From NCBI GenBank assembly GCA_964034945.1, contig OZ035960.1:14511903-14575902 (forward strand): a stretch of 64,000 nucleotides of DNA, given 5' to 3'. Below are positions 1 through 12,700 of the stretch, in pieces. Under the pieces are notes generated by a model. That model saw nothing but the letters and a program-made list of their open reading frames with translations, was not told the origin of the DNA and made no database searches. Origin of the DNA: Chrysopilus asiliformis. Taxonomy: Eukaryota; Arthropoda; Insecta; Diptera; Rhagionidae. The first letter of the stretch is position 1; every line of letters begins with the position of its first letter. The position numbers and the translations under genes are program-made.

Positions 1-1153
1 AAACTTAAGAAAATTCTCATCATAAACTTTTATCAAACTTAATATGACTTTTATGGAAATTTCCAATAAAACTTGACAAAAAAACAAAAAAAACACAAAA
101 ACGAATCACCTGCTTTGTTTTGAATTTGCATTTCCGAAAAATTACCATCGGCTATCACCGAATAATACCCACAAAACCCATGACAAATACTGTTATTCAA
201 TAAAAAAAAACCAACAAAAAAAATTGATGCTAATAATAGTTAGTAAAATCTGGAAATCTGAGAAGACTCCCAGCAACGTCAAATGGAAAGACCACGATAA
301 GACGTAAAATTTGATACAGTCCGACTCATTTTATGACATTCAAATCAAAGCTCATATACAAAGCTTAAAAAACAACAATAAAATGAAATTAAGAGAGTGC
401 ATAAAATTAATTTTAAATTGACTCCTCGCCTTGGAGCGGAATTTTTTCATCTTTTGAATAAAATCCGAGATTCCGTGCACAGAGCAGAGCCAAGAACCCC
501 ATTTGAATGTAATTAAGAAACTTATTGTTTGCTAAAGTAAATTCGTGAACAAATTTTAACCAAAATTCGAACCGTGCCTTAATCTATGCCAAATCAATAG
601 ATCGACATGAAGAGTGCTTGGTGATTCGGTTGGCCACCTTGAGTTATCTAAAGCTCTGGACAGGTATAAGAGCTATAAGACGTCATCAGTACATTAATGA
701 AAGTAACGACAAGTGGCACCAATCCTTTTAATTTATTTTAGCAAAGAAATCTACAGAAAAAAAACGATCAAGTAGAGAATGTTCAGCATATATTTTGTCA
801 CCAAAAGAACGTTACAGACGAACCCGTACGACAAATATTTTTACATGAAAAAAAAACTCATTTATGTGTTCAAAATGCCTTTTATCCTCTTATACACAAA
901 TTAATTTGGTATCTGGGGTCTTGACATGCTCATCTTTGGTTTAGAGTAAACCAGACAGAAATGGGGTTTTGACATGCTCATCTTTGGTTTAGAGTACACC
1001 TTGAGCTGCAATTGAGATCTGCTAATTATAAAAGTACTGAAAAAATAGTTTATAACGATATCTTAATTTATGTAAGGTGACCATATTTTTTTTTTAAATA
1101 TATGGTTACCGGTGGAGAGCGGTGGTATGCACAGTGGTGAGTGAGGGCGGTGG
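1..1153. other. AT-rich intergenic DNA, no gene seen
   Basis: No coding region or clear element. It contains a tandem pair of a ~38-bp segment (914-952 and 962-1000, period 48 bp, core GACATGCTCATCTTTGG) and, near 1100-1153, an unusually GC-rich run of GGTGG motifs just before the MITE. Confidence 0.5.
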
Positions 1154-1512
1154 ATGCCGCTCCACATGAGATGAAATATGCGAGTAACTCTCAAAAACTC
1201 TCGATAGTTACTCGCAGGAGGTTGTCAATTTGAGAGTTAATTTCGTCGATTTTTCTATCGCTACTAGCGAAATCGAGCTTCTAGTGTTCTCGAGAGATAC
1301 TAGCGAAATTCAAACGCTGTTCATATCTGGCGAGCTACTCTCCGAGAGTTCAGTGGGTGCATGTCGACTAGAGAGTAGAATCACTTTTGACAGCTCGCAG
1401 AAACTAGCTCGCGAGTTTTTGCGAGTTCCTGCGAGCGATTCTCAGAGACGTGTCCATTTGCGAGTAGCTGCTATCGAGAGGTTCTCGCCAGCATTTACTC
1501 TCATGTGGAGAA
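1154..1512 (-). mobile_element. MITE, GCCGCTCCACATGA family (older copy)
   Basis: Near-complete inverted copy of the element at 54340-54713: the same ends (GCCGCTCCACATGAGA; ACTCTCATGTGGAG) and the same internal CTCGCGAG / ACTCTCGAGAGT words. Its outermost bases are decayed, so the target duplication is not readable. A 98-codon open frame inside it (1230-1526) is a by-product of the repeat, not a gene. Confidence 0.75.
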
Positions 1513-2855
1513 TGAACCGTAATTAATCGTAAAAATTTTAGAAGCTTGATCAACTTGGAAGTTTTAATTTTTATTTTTGGTTTGTGGTTATGAAAAGTGT
1601 TATGGATGTTTTAAGTTTTCAAAATACAACAAAAATTGCTACGCAGGGAAAGGTCTCAGAAACAAAAGTCCCAATCAAAGTATTCACAATCCTCTTTTAA
1701 TTTTCAGTATTCGGTATTTTCGGTAATATTAAAAGACTGAAAATATTCTGCTGTGAACATCCCACAGCACAGATTTGAGAACAGCGCTTTTGTTTGATAC
1801 GTGACCAAATCATAAACTGCGAATTTGATTGTAAAATATGTCACATACCTTTAAATCCATGTTTGATGTATTCTTTTGAATTTCTATTGTGGCAACGGCC
1901 ATCAAAATTGAAAAAATTTGCAGTCCGATGAGATAACCAGCGAGAAAATTTGACAACTAAAAACATTACTAGCGCCACTCGCGGTCGATTCTTGATACTG
2001 AATAACCGGGCCGGAAAACACGACTCAAGGCATGTCTACAATTACCGAATCCGGTAATTCATTTTTACATGAACCAAGTTACCGTCTCGGTAAAAATCTG
2101 TTAAATTTGACTGAATTACCGAGCGGTAAATTTACCCGCAATTTAAAAGACGACTGTGAATACCCAGAATATGAAAAATTATTCAATTAAATGCACCGCA
2201 GGTGACAAAAATTTTTGTGTTACGAGATCAATTTTTTTAGTGATTAAGTAATTACAAAACTATATTGCATAATTCCGGGACAGTAGTTCATTTTCCGGGA
2301 CATGTCTAAATCAGGGATTGTCCCGGCCATTCCGGAACTTATCGACGCAAGGCTCTTTTGAGCTGTCAAAATTCTGGCGTTTTTGTAAGTACGATAAAAT
2401 ATTAATAGTGGTAAGAATTTTAGTTATTGTTTGCTGATTTTCGAAAAAAATTGTTCAATTTGGAATTGTGAATTCATAACACTTCAAAAAAGTTAACAAG
2501 TTTTATTGAATTAAAAATTCAATAGTCTTGTACGGAGGTGTCGATATGATCACCCGAAATTTATGCAAAGGAGAGCAATACACGAGTTTCAATAAAAACC
2601 CACACAATCCATGTTCGCATTTGTAGTTAAGTTCCACTAATTATTTGAATTTCTCGAGCATTTTCATATTTTCCTTTCGAGTAATTATGGCGTCACTTTG
2701 AAGATGATCCAGCCATAGATTCTCGGAATTGAAACTTGATGTTCCCTATCAAAGATTTTTTTTTTCAAATCCTTATTGTTTCAATTAAAATTCATTGCAT
2801 GCAATTCCGTCCATTGAATTAAAATGATTCCGACATGAACAAAATAAAATAAATA

Positions 2856-3098
2856 CAGTAATCCCTCCAATTGCGCGGTTTTTAACTACGAGGTTTCGCA
2901 ACTGCGCGCTTAAGTTTTAAATACCAAAATTTCGAACTGTGCGGAAAAAATTTCCCAACTGCTCGGTTTTTTTTATAATTTTCGTTTAAAAATGTCCTAA
3001 CCCCAAAATTTCATGCAAAGTAGGGTTCACAGTGCGCGGTTTCGGTTTGCGCGCTCTTTTTGTGGAACGTATCTACCGCACAGTTGGAGTGATTACTG
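2856..3098. mobile_element. pogo/Tc1-mariner-like MITE with TA duplication
   Basis: Terminal inverted repeats CAGTAATCCCTCCAATTG and CAGTTGGAGTGATTACTG bound a 243-bp element flanked by TA on both sides (2854-2855, 3099-3100). Inner repeats of GCGCGGTTT occur in both halves. The CAGTARTCCCTCC-type terminus and TA target duplication match pogo/Tigger-type elements. It sits about 235 bp upstream of the yellow TATA box. No transposase. Confidence 0.85.
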
Positions 3099-3333
3099 TA
3101 TTCCAATGTGATCTGTAGCTCGAAATTTGTTATTTAGTTAACAAGTAAAATATTAAATGTAACCACATAAAGCATTATGCCTTCATAAAGTTCAATTAAT
3201 AAATAAATAAAATAAATTATTGAAAAGAAAAAAAATGTTAGGTTCCACTGTATTATGAAGCATCGATTTCAATGGTTAATGTTAAGCCAATATGAACAAA
3301 ATCTTTAATCAGTTAAGCCCAAGAGCGAACCTC

Positions 3334-3340
3334 TATAAAA
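3334..3340 (+). promoter_or_regulatory. TATA box of the yellow-c-like gene
   Basis: TATAAAA lies 30 bp upstream of an initiator-like TCAGTA, whose A is at 3364. This spacing is canonical for an arthropod TATA/Inr core promoter and it is the only such pair just upstream of the gene's ATG. Confidence 0.75.
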
Positions 3341-3361
3341 GCAAAGTCGCAGAACCGGGCC

Positions 3362-3367
3362 TCAGTA
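3362..3367 (+). promoter_or_regulatory. Initiator (Inr), predicted transcription start at A3364
   Basis: TCAGTA is close to the arthropod consensus TCAKTY and sits 30 bp after the TATA box. The resulting 5' UTR is about 205 nt if unspliced. A GTAAGT at 3388-3393 is a possible donor for a tiny non-coding first exon (3364-3387), but I see no strong acceptor before the ATG, so an unspliced leader is simpler. Confidence 0.65.
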
Positions 3368-3568
3368 ACTCACGAATCGGCGGCGCGGTAAGTTTAAAAT
3401 TCCAGTCACGAACCGCATTTAACTCAGTTTGAATCCAAAAGCGGTCAGAGCCAGCTTAAAAATTAACTAATCTTAACTTTAAATTAAAGTGATATTTTTC
3501 TCTGTCGGAATTAAAAGTGTTAATAAGATTTTAATTAAAAATTTGGATTTCTCAATTCCACATTAAAA

Positions 3569-3777
3569 ATGAAAAGTTTAGTGATTTTGGGAGTGCTGAT
3601 CGTATGCAGTTATGCTACTAAATTGGAGGAGAAATTCGCCTGGAAAGAAATGACCTTCGCCTGGCCATCACAAGAGGCGAGAGAGGATGCCATCCGATCC
3701 GGTCGATATGTTCCAAAGAATAATTTACCACTGGGATTAGAAGTTTGGAAGAATAAACTTTTTGTGACTGTGCCAAG
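3569..3777 (+). CDS. yellow-c: yellow-c-like exon 1 (start codon, signal peptide)
   Basis: The ATG at 3569 is preceded by AAAA, a good insect start context, and opens directly into the signal peptide. The exon ends at AAG before a consensus GTAAGT donor at 3778-3783, leaving two bases (AG) of an arginine codon. Reading past the donor hits a stop at 3779-3781, which supports splicing here. Confidence 0.9.
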
Positions 3778-6700
3778 GTAAGTTAATTAACTGCGCATAT
3801 TTTTCATGATTTTGATATATATTTTATGCTAATTATGAGCATATATGTTTGGTACTCTGATTATGCTTGTTACATTATGGAAAAAAAAGACTTTCACACT
3901 TCAGCTAACTTCAGTAAATCACTGAAAATACATATTAAACAGGTTCTTCAGTTCAGTAAACCCCATTCATTGAATTGTGCTCGCTCTGCCGCTTTGTTAC
4001 TACAAATATTACATACATTGTGAGCTACCTACCTGTCTATTACCTGTCGATGGCAGTTAATACTCTATTAAACACTGGCATATCCCACAATATTCAGTTG
4101 ATTCGGTCGTTTGCATTTTTATTACCATAATTCAATTCCCCCGCGGTTATTTAGTTGTCGAATGCAATTGCATCATGTGCGTATTTTCAAAATCCCTAGC
4201 GGCAATTCAAAAAAAAAAACTCAATTTTGTTCAGAATGTTTTTCCATAAGTTTCGTCACTGTGGAAAAAAGAGTTTTCACTTTTCATGATTATGCCAGCA
4301 TATGTGGATACCAATTCTCTTCAACGGCATGGAGTTTTCGTTACTGCTGAACACCGCATTGCCGCGTAACATTTTAAACACCAAACGACCATTCGTTTAA
4401 CACACAAAGTAAGCGCATCAGCTTGACGGTATTTATCTGGGGCAAAGGTGAAAATGAGGATGAGACCAATTGTAATCATAAAATTGCAAAAGCAAATTGC
4501 ACTATAGCCATACATATTTGTTGCTACATCCCGGAAAAGTGGGAAAACCACCACAGTATGCGATTTTTAAAAGGTTTTTTTTTATCATCAGAGCAATTAT
4601 TATTTAAAAAATGAAAATTTATTCCATGGATATAACGATAATAACCGCGATTGGCAATTTTTTGTTGGGTTATACAACTCCTAATCCCCAATCAATACTT
4701 TATCTTTGTAGTAACAAATTATAAAGGAGTAAAATTTTGCACATACACTTCTAAAAACAATTTGTTTAACAAGTTTTTCCTGAATTTCTTCAAAAAACCC
4801 CGTAATAAAAAAATATCTTTTGAAAAGGATAAAATAATACAATCATTGGTGTAAATTTAAAATCAGTGAGCGTCAGGACAGCCTTGCGTAGGCTTTCCCG
4901 ACGAAATAGGCTTTCCCGGCAAACATCAATTTTTAATTTACTCAATGATGAATTATTTTATTTCTTTTAAAGGTTTTTTTTTTATTTCGGAGTTTCAAGC
5001 CGTTGAAGAGAATTGGTATCCACATATGCTGGTATAATCTTATTTTTTCGAGGTTTTTTTTTTGAATTTTTTCGACTTTTGATTTTGTTTGTCACTAATA
5101 TTTTAACACTAGATTGCCCAAGGAAGTCAAGCAGTCAAAATGACTCCTTTTGGCAATATAGGTATAACACATATATATATACCGGAAATGAAGGAGGGGG
5201 GAGGTAACTACAATTATTAATAAACGCATTTATATGTTGTACACAAAAAGTCACAAAATTCTAACAAATTGTGTCATTACATAATTGTTTTTCTGATTGA
5301 AATTAAAAAGCAGTCAAAATGACTTGCTTGGGCAATCTAGTGTTAAAGATATTAGTGAAAAAAATCGTTTAATATCCGATGGAATTTCAAGTTATTCTGC
5401 CAGAAGTTTGGTATTTTTAATATTTTTTTTATAAATTCATAATGTTTTGTTTTTTAAAATGACCACAGAGAAAATGAAATCGGTTCAGTGAAACAAAAGA
5501 TAGAAGAAGAGGGGATTTATTCCTCTCACTATTTCCAACCAAATTTCAAAAACCGAATCGAAATCGGTTTAATGGATCAGAAGTTACAAGGAGAGGGGTT
5601 TAACACGTTCGTGACATCGTGTACCACTGGTGGTACATGTACAGTTTTTTAAAACCACGCAAGTAAATAGTGCGGTAGATTTTTTTACCACCGATGTACC
5701 ACCGATGTACCACCGATGGCGCACAACCGCCAGAAAACAAATCGCTATGTACCACCCGTGGTACACGATGTCCACATGTAAAAAAAGTTGAAAAAGCAAA
5801 TGTCACACACGTGTTAAAGTTAAGGGGAAGGGTGAATTTTTTTACACCAAAACATTCCTCCCAATACCGAAAACAAGATTGAAATCGGTTTAATGGATCA
5901 AAAGTTATGGGGAAAGGATAAGAAATACACAGAAACTCTCACCTCAAACTCGTATACCCGCTCCGTTTCGTTGGGAGTAAAAAAAGGACATAGACTAGAA
6001 GTTTTTATCTTTACTTTAGCCACTTTGCAACAAAAAAATATTATTTTTCTAAAATCTGTTTAAGAAATCAATTTATTTGCACCTACTATCGTGTCCTACA
6101 AAAAATTGTACCCCCAATTTCCTGTGAAGGGAAAATGGTCTTTTTTAATCCTTCTTTTGACCCTTCCCCTTAACTTTAAACCCTAAGAATGTTTGACCAT
6201 TTCAATTTCTAAGCAGACCGCCTGGCAAGTTTCCTTTTTAGTTCTTTGAAACTTCTATAATTGAATGCACCAAAAAATTTGTGACAGTCATTTTCATGAA
6301 TTTTAATGACTATTTATAGTCAAAATTTTATGAATCCTGAAACATTAGCATAAGAAGGTCAATTAGAAATCACAATAAATTATTCAAAATTTTGATCAGT
6401 CGGATTGATTAATTGCTATTTTTTCTGATTACAAATCGTCCAAAGTGGTTTCCGGCAAATTACCGGTAAGACAAACCGATATCATCATCAGGAAACCTGC
6501 GAGGTCGGTCTTTGGTCTTTCCAAACGGGTTTATTTCATTTCAATATCGAAAACATTTAAATTCATGAAAATAATTTATTGTAACATTTATGTAAATTTC
6601 TTTGTATACATTTTATGTTGATTGCATGTTCATTGTGACGATATTGAAAACGACTAAAGACAATTTGCGGTTACCTGATTATGTGACGATCCAATATAAT

Positions 6701-9700
6701 ATCAAATCCGATAGGAAAACCCCTCACGGGTGCAATGTGCATATTAATATTTTTTTTTTTTTTTGATCTTGCATCACCACATATCGTTGTTTTTTCTTTC
6801 GACTGCAATGAACTTGCTTAAGATCGTGATGTTTCAAGTTGGTTTCAAGGCTAGACTTCTTTTCAATTACATTCTACTTATGTTAATTAAAACACGGATT
6901 TATTAAAGTGGAGGATTGAACACTTCTGCAAGAAAAACCTCTTTGAGAATTTTTGCACCAGGTGAAAAATTACATTTTAAAAAAAACTCCGTTAAAAAAA
7001 TTTGCCATCTAGGAAAAAAAACTTCAAAAATTACGTCTATAAGAAAATAAGTTTTCTTCGAATTTTTCGGGAATTTTACTTAACCTCAGGAAATTTTTCT
7101 GAAATGTTTTTTCCAACATATTTTTCGGTTGCTGAAGAATGTTTTTTTTTTGTATCCACTCGTGAGTCGTGAGCTCAAAATCTTTAAGCTCGTGAGCTGA
7201 AAATTTTACCAAACACTTTTTTTACGTTAGATAATAGTTTGTATAGCTGTAACCCGTCAAAAGTCACTCTTATGGGAATATGGTGTATGAAATAGTTGAG
7301 CATAATTGAATTCCAAACTTTACTTTTTTTTACTTTTTCGACAGGACGTATCATTTTCGAGTAAAGGGCCAAAGAGCAAAACAATATCTCAGTTATATAG
7401 GGGAGCAGGAAGGAGTGTCCTCATTTAATTTCGATATATGGAAGAGTAATGTAATATCATATTCTAAACACTTTTTGTCTTCTTAATTTTCTCGCTACGA
7501 CGCACCGTTTTCGAGAAAATCGGAAAAAATATTTCCGTGTACTTAGGGGGGAGGGGAAGCGGTGGTCCGATTAAATTCCCATGTGTAAATAGGGCCACCA
7601 TATCTTCGGGAACGGCCGGTACAATCCCTGATTTAGGCATTCTACCCCGGCGTAAACTTTTGTCGTGGATTTTTCAATTTAGCGCTATAACTTATCAAAC
7701 ACTAGAAAAAACGATCATTTAATGTGAAAAAAATACTCGACTTCAGCTACGGGTTGTGGTAAATTACATTTTTTTCGCCTGCGGCGCATTTTTTAAACAA
7801 TTTCTCACAAAAGTCGTTTGTATTTTCAATTTATTTCGGGGGAGGTGGGAAGCAGTGTTGTTCCTCTATGCGTAGATTTTACTTCTCTACACTTCAGTGT
7901 AGACAATAGCGTAGACAATAGATTTGGGGTAGACAATGTAGACATTGGCGTAGACAATATCGACTTTCCGTAGACAATATAGAATTTCTCATATCTGTCA
8001 AAACAAAGTCATCAGTGAGTCATATATCTAATACTATACTATATAGGAAATGGCCAATTATAAGAAATTGCGAGGCGTTGGTGTCCCTAAAGAGTTAAAT
8101 TTATATGAAAACTCGTTAACTGGGCTCCTCAGCGGCGCCATCGCCGTGCCTTTATTGTCTTTTTCGCTTGTATGGGAATCTAACCTCATTTCCTATCGTT
8201 TTATGCAGTGAGTACGTGACCACAGTGAAATTGTGTGTTTTTTTTTTAAATATGGCAGGAAGGCTTAAAAACAAAGCCTTTAAAGACCTGGGCTTTGAGG
8301 CCAACAACAAATACTCCGCTTTTTGCCTGCAGTGCAAAAATTTTTTGGTAAATACTGGCGAAAGCCGACTAAGACGGCATTTGGCGATTGCTTCCTGGAA
8401 ATTGTGTTTTATTATGTGAACATTAATTGAATAAAATGAGATTTTAAAACTAAATCAACTATCCTTTTTTTTATTAATTGTCTACATTGTCTACGCGTAG
8501 AGAATAGACCATTGTCTACAGTAATAGTCTACGCGTAGACAATGGTGTAGTCTACACAACGTAGACTACGCGGCACAATACTGGTGGGAAGGAATTGTCC
8601 AAATAAAAGAACAAATACCTATCAGATATATCAGTAACTAAAATACCAAATTTCATGAAAATAATTTCAGCCATTTTCACATGAGGCAAACAGAGAAAAA
8701 TTGAACTGGGCTCGGTTTTGATTAATCGGCGTAAAAATAAAATATCAGGCAAAAATTTTAACTAAATAGAAAAAAGAGAATACATTTTTTTCAAAAAGTT
8801 AAGACGATATTATTTCATTTTGCCGTAAAGGTCATATATCTACTACGAACCGTTAGCGATTTAGTTATTTTTCAAATCAAGAAAAGTTTTGGTTAATTTG
8901 GAACTTAATTTACAAGAAAATCTGCGGCCTAGAATTTTTCTGATTTTACTTTTGTAAAATATCTCAAAACCTACCTGTATGCGAAATTTCAGATAAATTT
9001 AATGCTCGTCGTCCTACACTCAGAAAAATGGCGGCTAACTCGACGACCTACATACGGCGTAATTGGCCTCGGGCAGGCGCGCGTTCGCCTGCATGAGGGA
9101 AAGTAAAACTGTGTTGACCTGTGGTCGGAGAAATTCTGAAATTAAGCCACCAGCAGGTGAAGTAGGGCATTGGGAGCTGCACGAGTTGACCTTAGATAGG
9201 TTAACTCTGACCGCTAGCTGGCTTACAGACACCTCTGTAAGGTCAGAGTTAACCTGACAAAAAGTTGACCTGGACATTTTTCTGAGTGTATTTTCTACAG
9301 TGACAACGAAAATCGACCCAAACGTATCGTGCCTATGACTGCTCACTATTCAAATATGTTATTTTATATAAAACCAAAACAGATTTCGAGAAATTTTGTG
9401 GTATTGTCCTTTAAAAAAATGGAACTAGAATCCGTTAATTTAATGGTGTGTAAACATAATTCACTCAAAAATAATTCAAAAAGAAATCTCATTTACCAAT
9501 CCCTACACTTGTTGAAACAGAAATAGTATATTTTGACCTATAAACTATTTAAATTTCCCAACAAATTCGATATGGATGCACACGAATGATTTTCAATTGA
9601 CTACTAGCTAAATTTCCGTGATATTAAAATATGAAATCTCTGGAGTCATGTGCATAATTCTCCAAACTTCCGGTATTTGTTTTAATATCATTTTATCGTT

Positions 9701-12700
9701 TCGACATCGAAGGCAAAAGTTCACAAATCAATTACGCATCAATGAGCAAAAATACTCAATTTCGATTTAACTGCACAGCTAAGCTATAAAAAGCATAAAA
9801 GTAACAGTGGAAAAGATGTAAATTTTCATTAAACTTTAATCAAAGATGCTCAATGAACCATAAGCGTTATAGATTTTCATGTTGCGAAATTGCACCAAAA
9901 TGTATGTAAATCAAAGGGAAAATAAAAATTAAAATTAAAAGTTTTTCTCTTTTTTTCAGTAAAGTTGAAAATTGTGCTGGAAATGAAGTATTCTGCAATA
10001 TCCGAAAGCCCTTAAAACGTCTGTAAAGGTTAGAATCGAAATTCCCAATTCGGTCAACAAAAGTTTCACTGCAAATACACTCAAGCTATATTAAAACGTA
10101 TCTAAAATTATTTATTTTATCTACACAGAAAATAAAATGTATGTAAATATTACGAAAACGTTTGTTAATATAACGAAACCATTTGTCCCCCATGGGCCGA
10201 CAACATATTTTGTTAATGGTACAATTTTGTTAAGTTTTTGTATTTTTGTATTTCGTTTTCCCAAAAATTTTGTTAATATTACAAATATTTTGTAAATATT
10301 ACAAATATTTTGTAAATATTACAAAAACAAATCTCTCTTGTTGATATGGAATCTCTTTCTGTTTCTTTCTTCTGTTTCTTGTGTGTTCATAGAATTGAAT
10401 ATATGCAACTAATGAGCGGAAATTGTTTTAGTGTGATGACCAGGGCCCGGATATTTAAGGCAAAAAGGCATTTTGCCTATTTTGCTTTTTTCGTTCATTT
10501 TTGTATAATAACTGCCTTTTAGGCATTTTTGCTTATTTTCCCACTTTTTCGACCATTTAGCCTTTTTTTAATGCCTTTTTTAATAATTCCGATCTTAAAA
10601 AGATTTATAAATTCCTTTTAGGGTAATTTAAGTACCCATAAAAATTATCATTATTTTTTTTTTTGATTTGGCAATGCCTATATTTATGACAGTTGCGCCA
10701 ATGTACGATCAGTTTAGTTTTGATAGTAAATTGAAATCTTAGAAATGCCAAAAATCACACGAGAAAACCGCCTTATACTCGTGAACCTTGTAAATACATT
10801 TGGTAAAGACTGTTTCTCGACAGACGGGAGTTTGCTTTTCTGCAAAATGTGCGAAAAAGTAGTGAATCATTCAAAAAAGTATTTTGTGACACAACACATA
10901 AAAATTGCCATACACAAGAATTTATTGCAGAAAGCAAGTTCAAAAAAGTCGGGTTATTCAAAAATGCAATCAGCAGAAGAAGCGACTCATAATTTTTTAG
11001 AGATTTATGTATGGCATTTGTTAAAGCAAATATTCCACTTTGGAAATTGAATAATTATATTTTGAAAGAGTTTTTTTCAAAAATATTGCCATGAAAAAAT
11101 TCCAGATGAATCAACGTTACGAAAGAATTGGAAACCTGCTATTTAGAAACAATTTCGGGGATTAGAAAAGAACTTTTAGGTAAGTTTTATTAGTTCACTT
11201 AATTATTTCTTGCAATCAGTATTAGATCCGTATTACCTATTATGATTCTTAATGCACCTAAAGTAACGTCACTATAACAAGTTGTAGGTAAAAAGTAGCG
11301 AACACTTATATTACTTAAATGAAGTGAGGGTCTTTATACGGCTATTAGCTTTTTATATATTTTTTTAAATTTATTTATATGAATTTAATTTATCTGAAAT
11401 TTTTTGCAAGCGTTCTGCGTTCAATTTTGTGATACATGATATGTCATATTCGTGCAATGAAAATGCCTTTTGTTTAAATAAATGCCTTTTTTTTGAAAAA
11501 TTAATGCTTATTCAGTCTTTTATACTGCCTTTTTGCCTGCCTTTTTTCCCATTTTATAAGTGCCTTAAATCCGGGCCCTAGTGATGACTTTAAAAATTAA
11601 GAGATGCTTGTTTGTTTCTGATAGTTTCTATATTGAATATTCGTATGGAGGAAATGTTTTATGACGGCGAAATGAAAATAATTTATTTTGAATGATTTTT
11701 CTTACAAAAATTTCAAACGAATGAATTCTCTCGACGAATGTTTTTGTGTTATCTCGAAAAAATACTATTCGCGTTTAGTATTTTTCGAAAATGGGAAAAA
11801 ATTATCGAAATCTGAAAAAAATTGGCATAAAAAATATTTCAAAAAAGCATTCCAACTAATGTCTAAACTATGAAATGCTTTCCAAAAACTGATTTTTTCC
11901 ATCAGTTTTATGAAAAATTATTGGAATTGCTTTAAAATCGAGTTTTTAGAACTGGCGAATCGACTAACAAAATCGTCGCCATTTTTTCGTCATGCACAAG
12001 TGTGGCGCAGTTCTACTAGTAGTCTAATTACCTGCTGCAGGCATCCAAACATTAACAGCAGGGAATTGGATGCTTACAGCGGCTAATGAGACCACTAATA
12101 GAAAAGCTTGTGTATCGTAATGACGCCATGATGCAAATCAGATTTGACAAAATGTACTTCGTAATATTAACAAATTTTAGTAACTATACGAAAAAATATT
12201 GGTTAATTTTTTCGTAGTATATACAAAACTTCAGTAATATTTACGAATTTTTTTTTTGTTAGGCTTAACAAAACCCATTTTGTAAATAATACAACATTAT
12301 TTTTTTCTGTGTAACTTTGTTTTTCTTAAATATACATAAAACACTGTTATTTCAATTGAAATCCACCTTGGCTGTACTCGTCAATTTCAGCAACATGTAA
12401 GTGAAATTATTTCAGCAAGACGGGAAATAATCATTGTTAGTTGAACCGAAACCAAGGCCACAACATTTTCTGAAATTTCTTTCGATTTTCTTGAGGAATA
12501 CAGAGGAACAAAACCAACTATAAATAACATGTTCTTGATTACCGGAATATGGGATTTTTTTTATACATGCAGGCGAGAAAAACAAACTCGAAATCACGTT
12601 AAGAAACCCATATAAGGTCAAGGTTTATCGCGATTTCTGTTTGCCGTGTTTGTAATATGTATAATAGAAAAATCTATAGAATAATCAACGCGACCTTTTT

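Larger units (their letters stand above)
10124..12311. mobile_element. CACAGAAAA-ended MITE, split by a hAT insertion
   Basis: Ends CACAGAAAATAAAATGT and, inverted, CACAGAAAAAAATAATGT, flanked by TA. Between them, outside the inserted hAT, are many copies of TTTTGTTAATATTAC / GTAATATTAACAAA in both orientations (10260-10325, 12160-12300). Removing the hAT (10441-11580 plus one 8-bp copy) leaves about 1.04 kb. Non-coding. Confidence 0.65.

Noticed and set aside
9035..9346. Recurrent about 64-103-codon frames on both strands at the 272-bp MITE copies
   Set aside because: Frames recur only because the MITE is repeated; they are open on both strands, have no domain and are interrupted by the element's terminal repeats.
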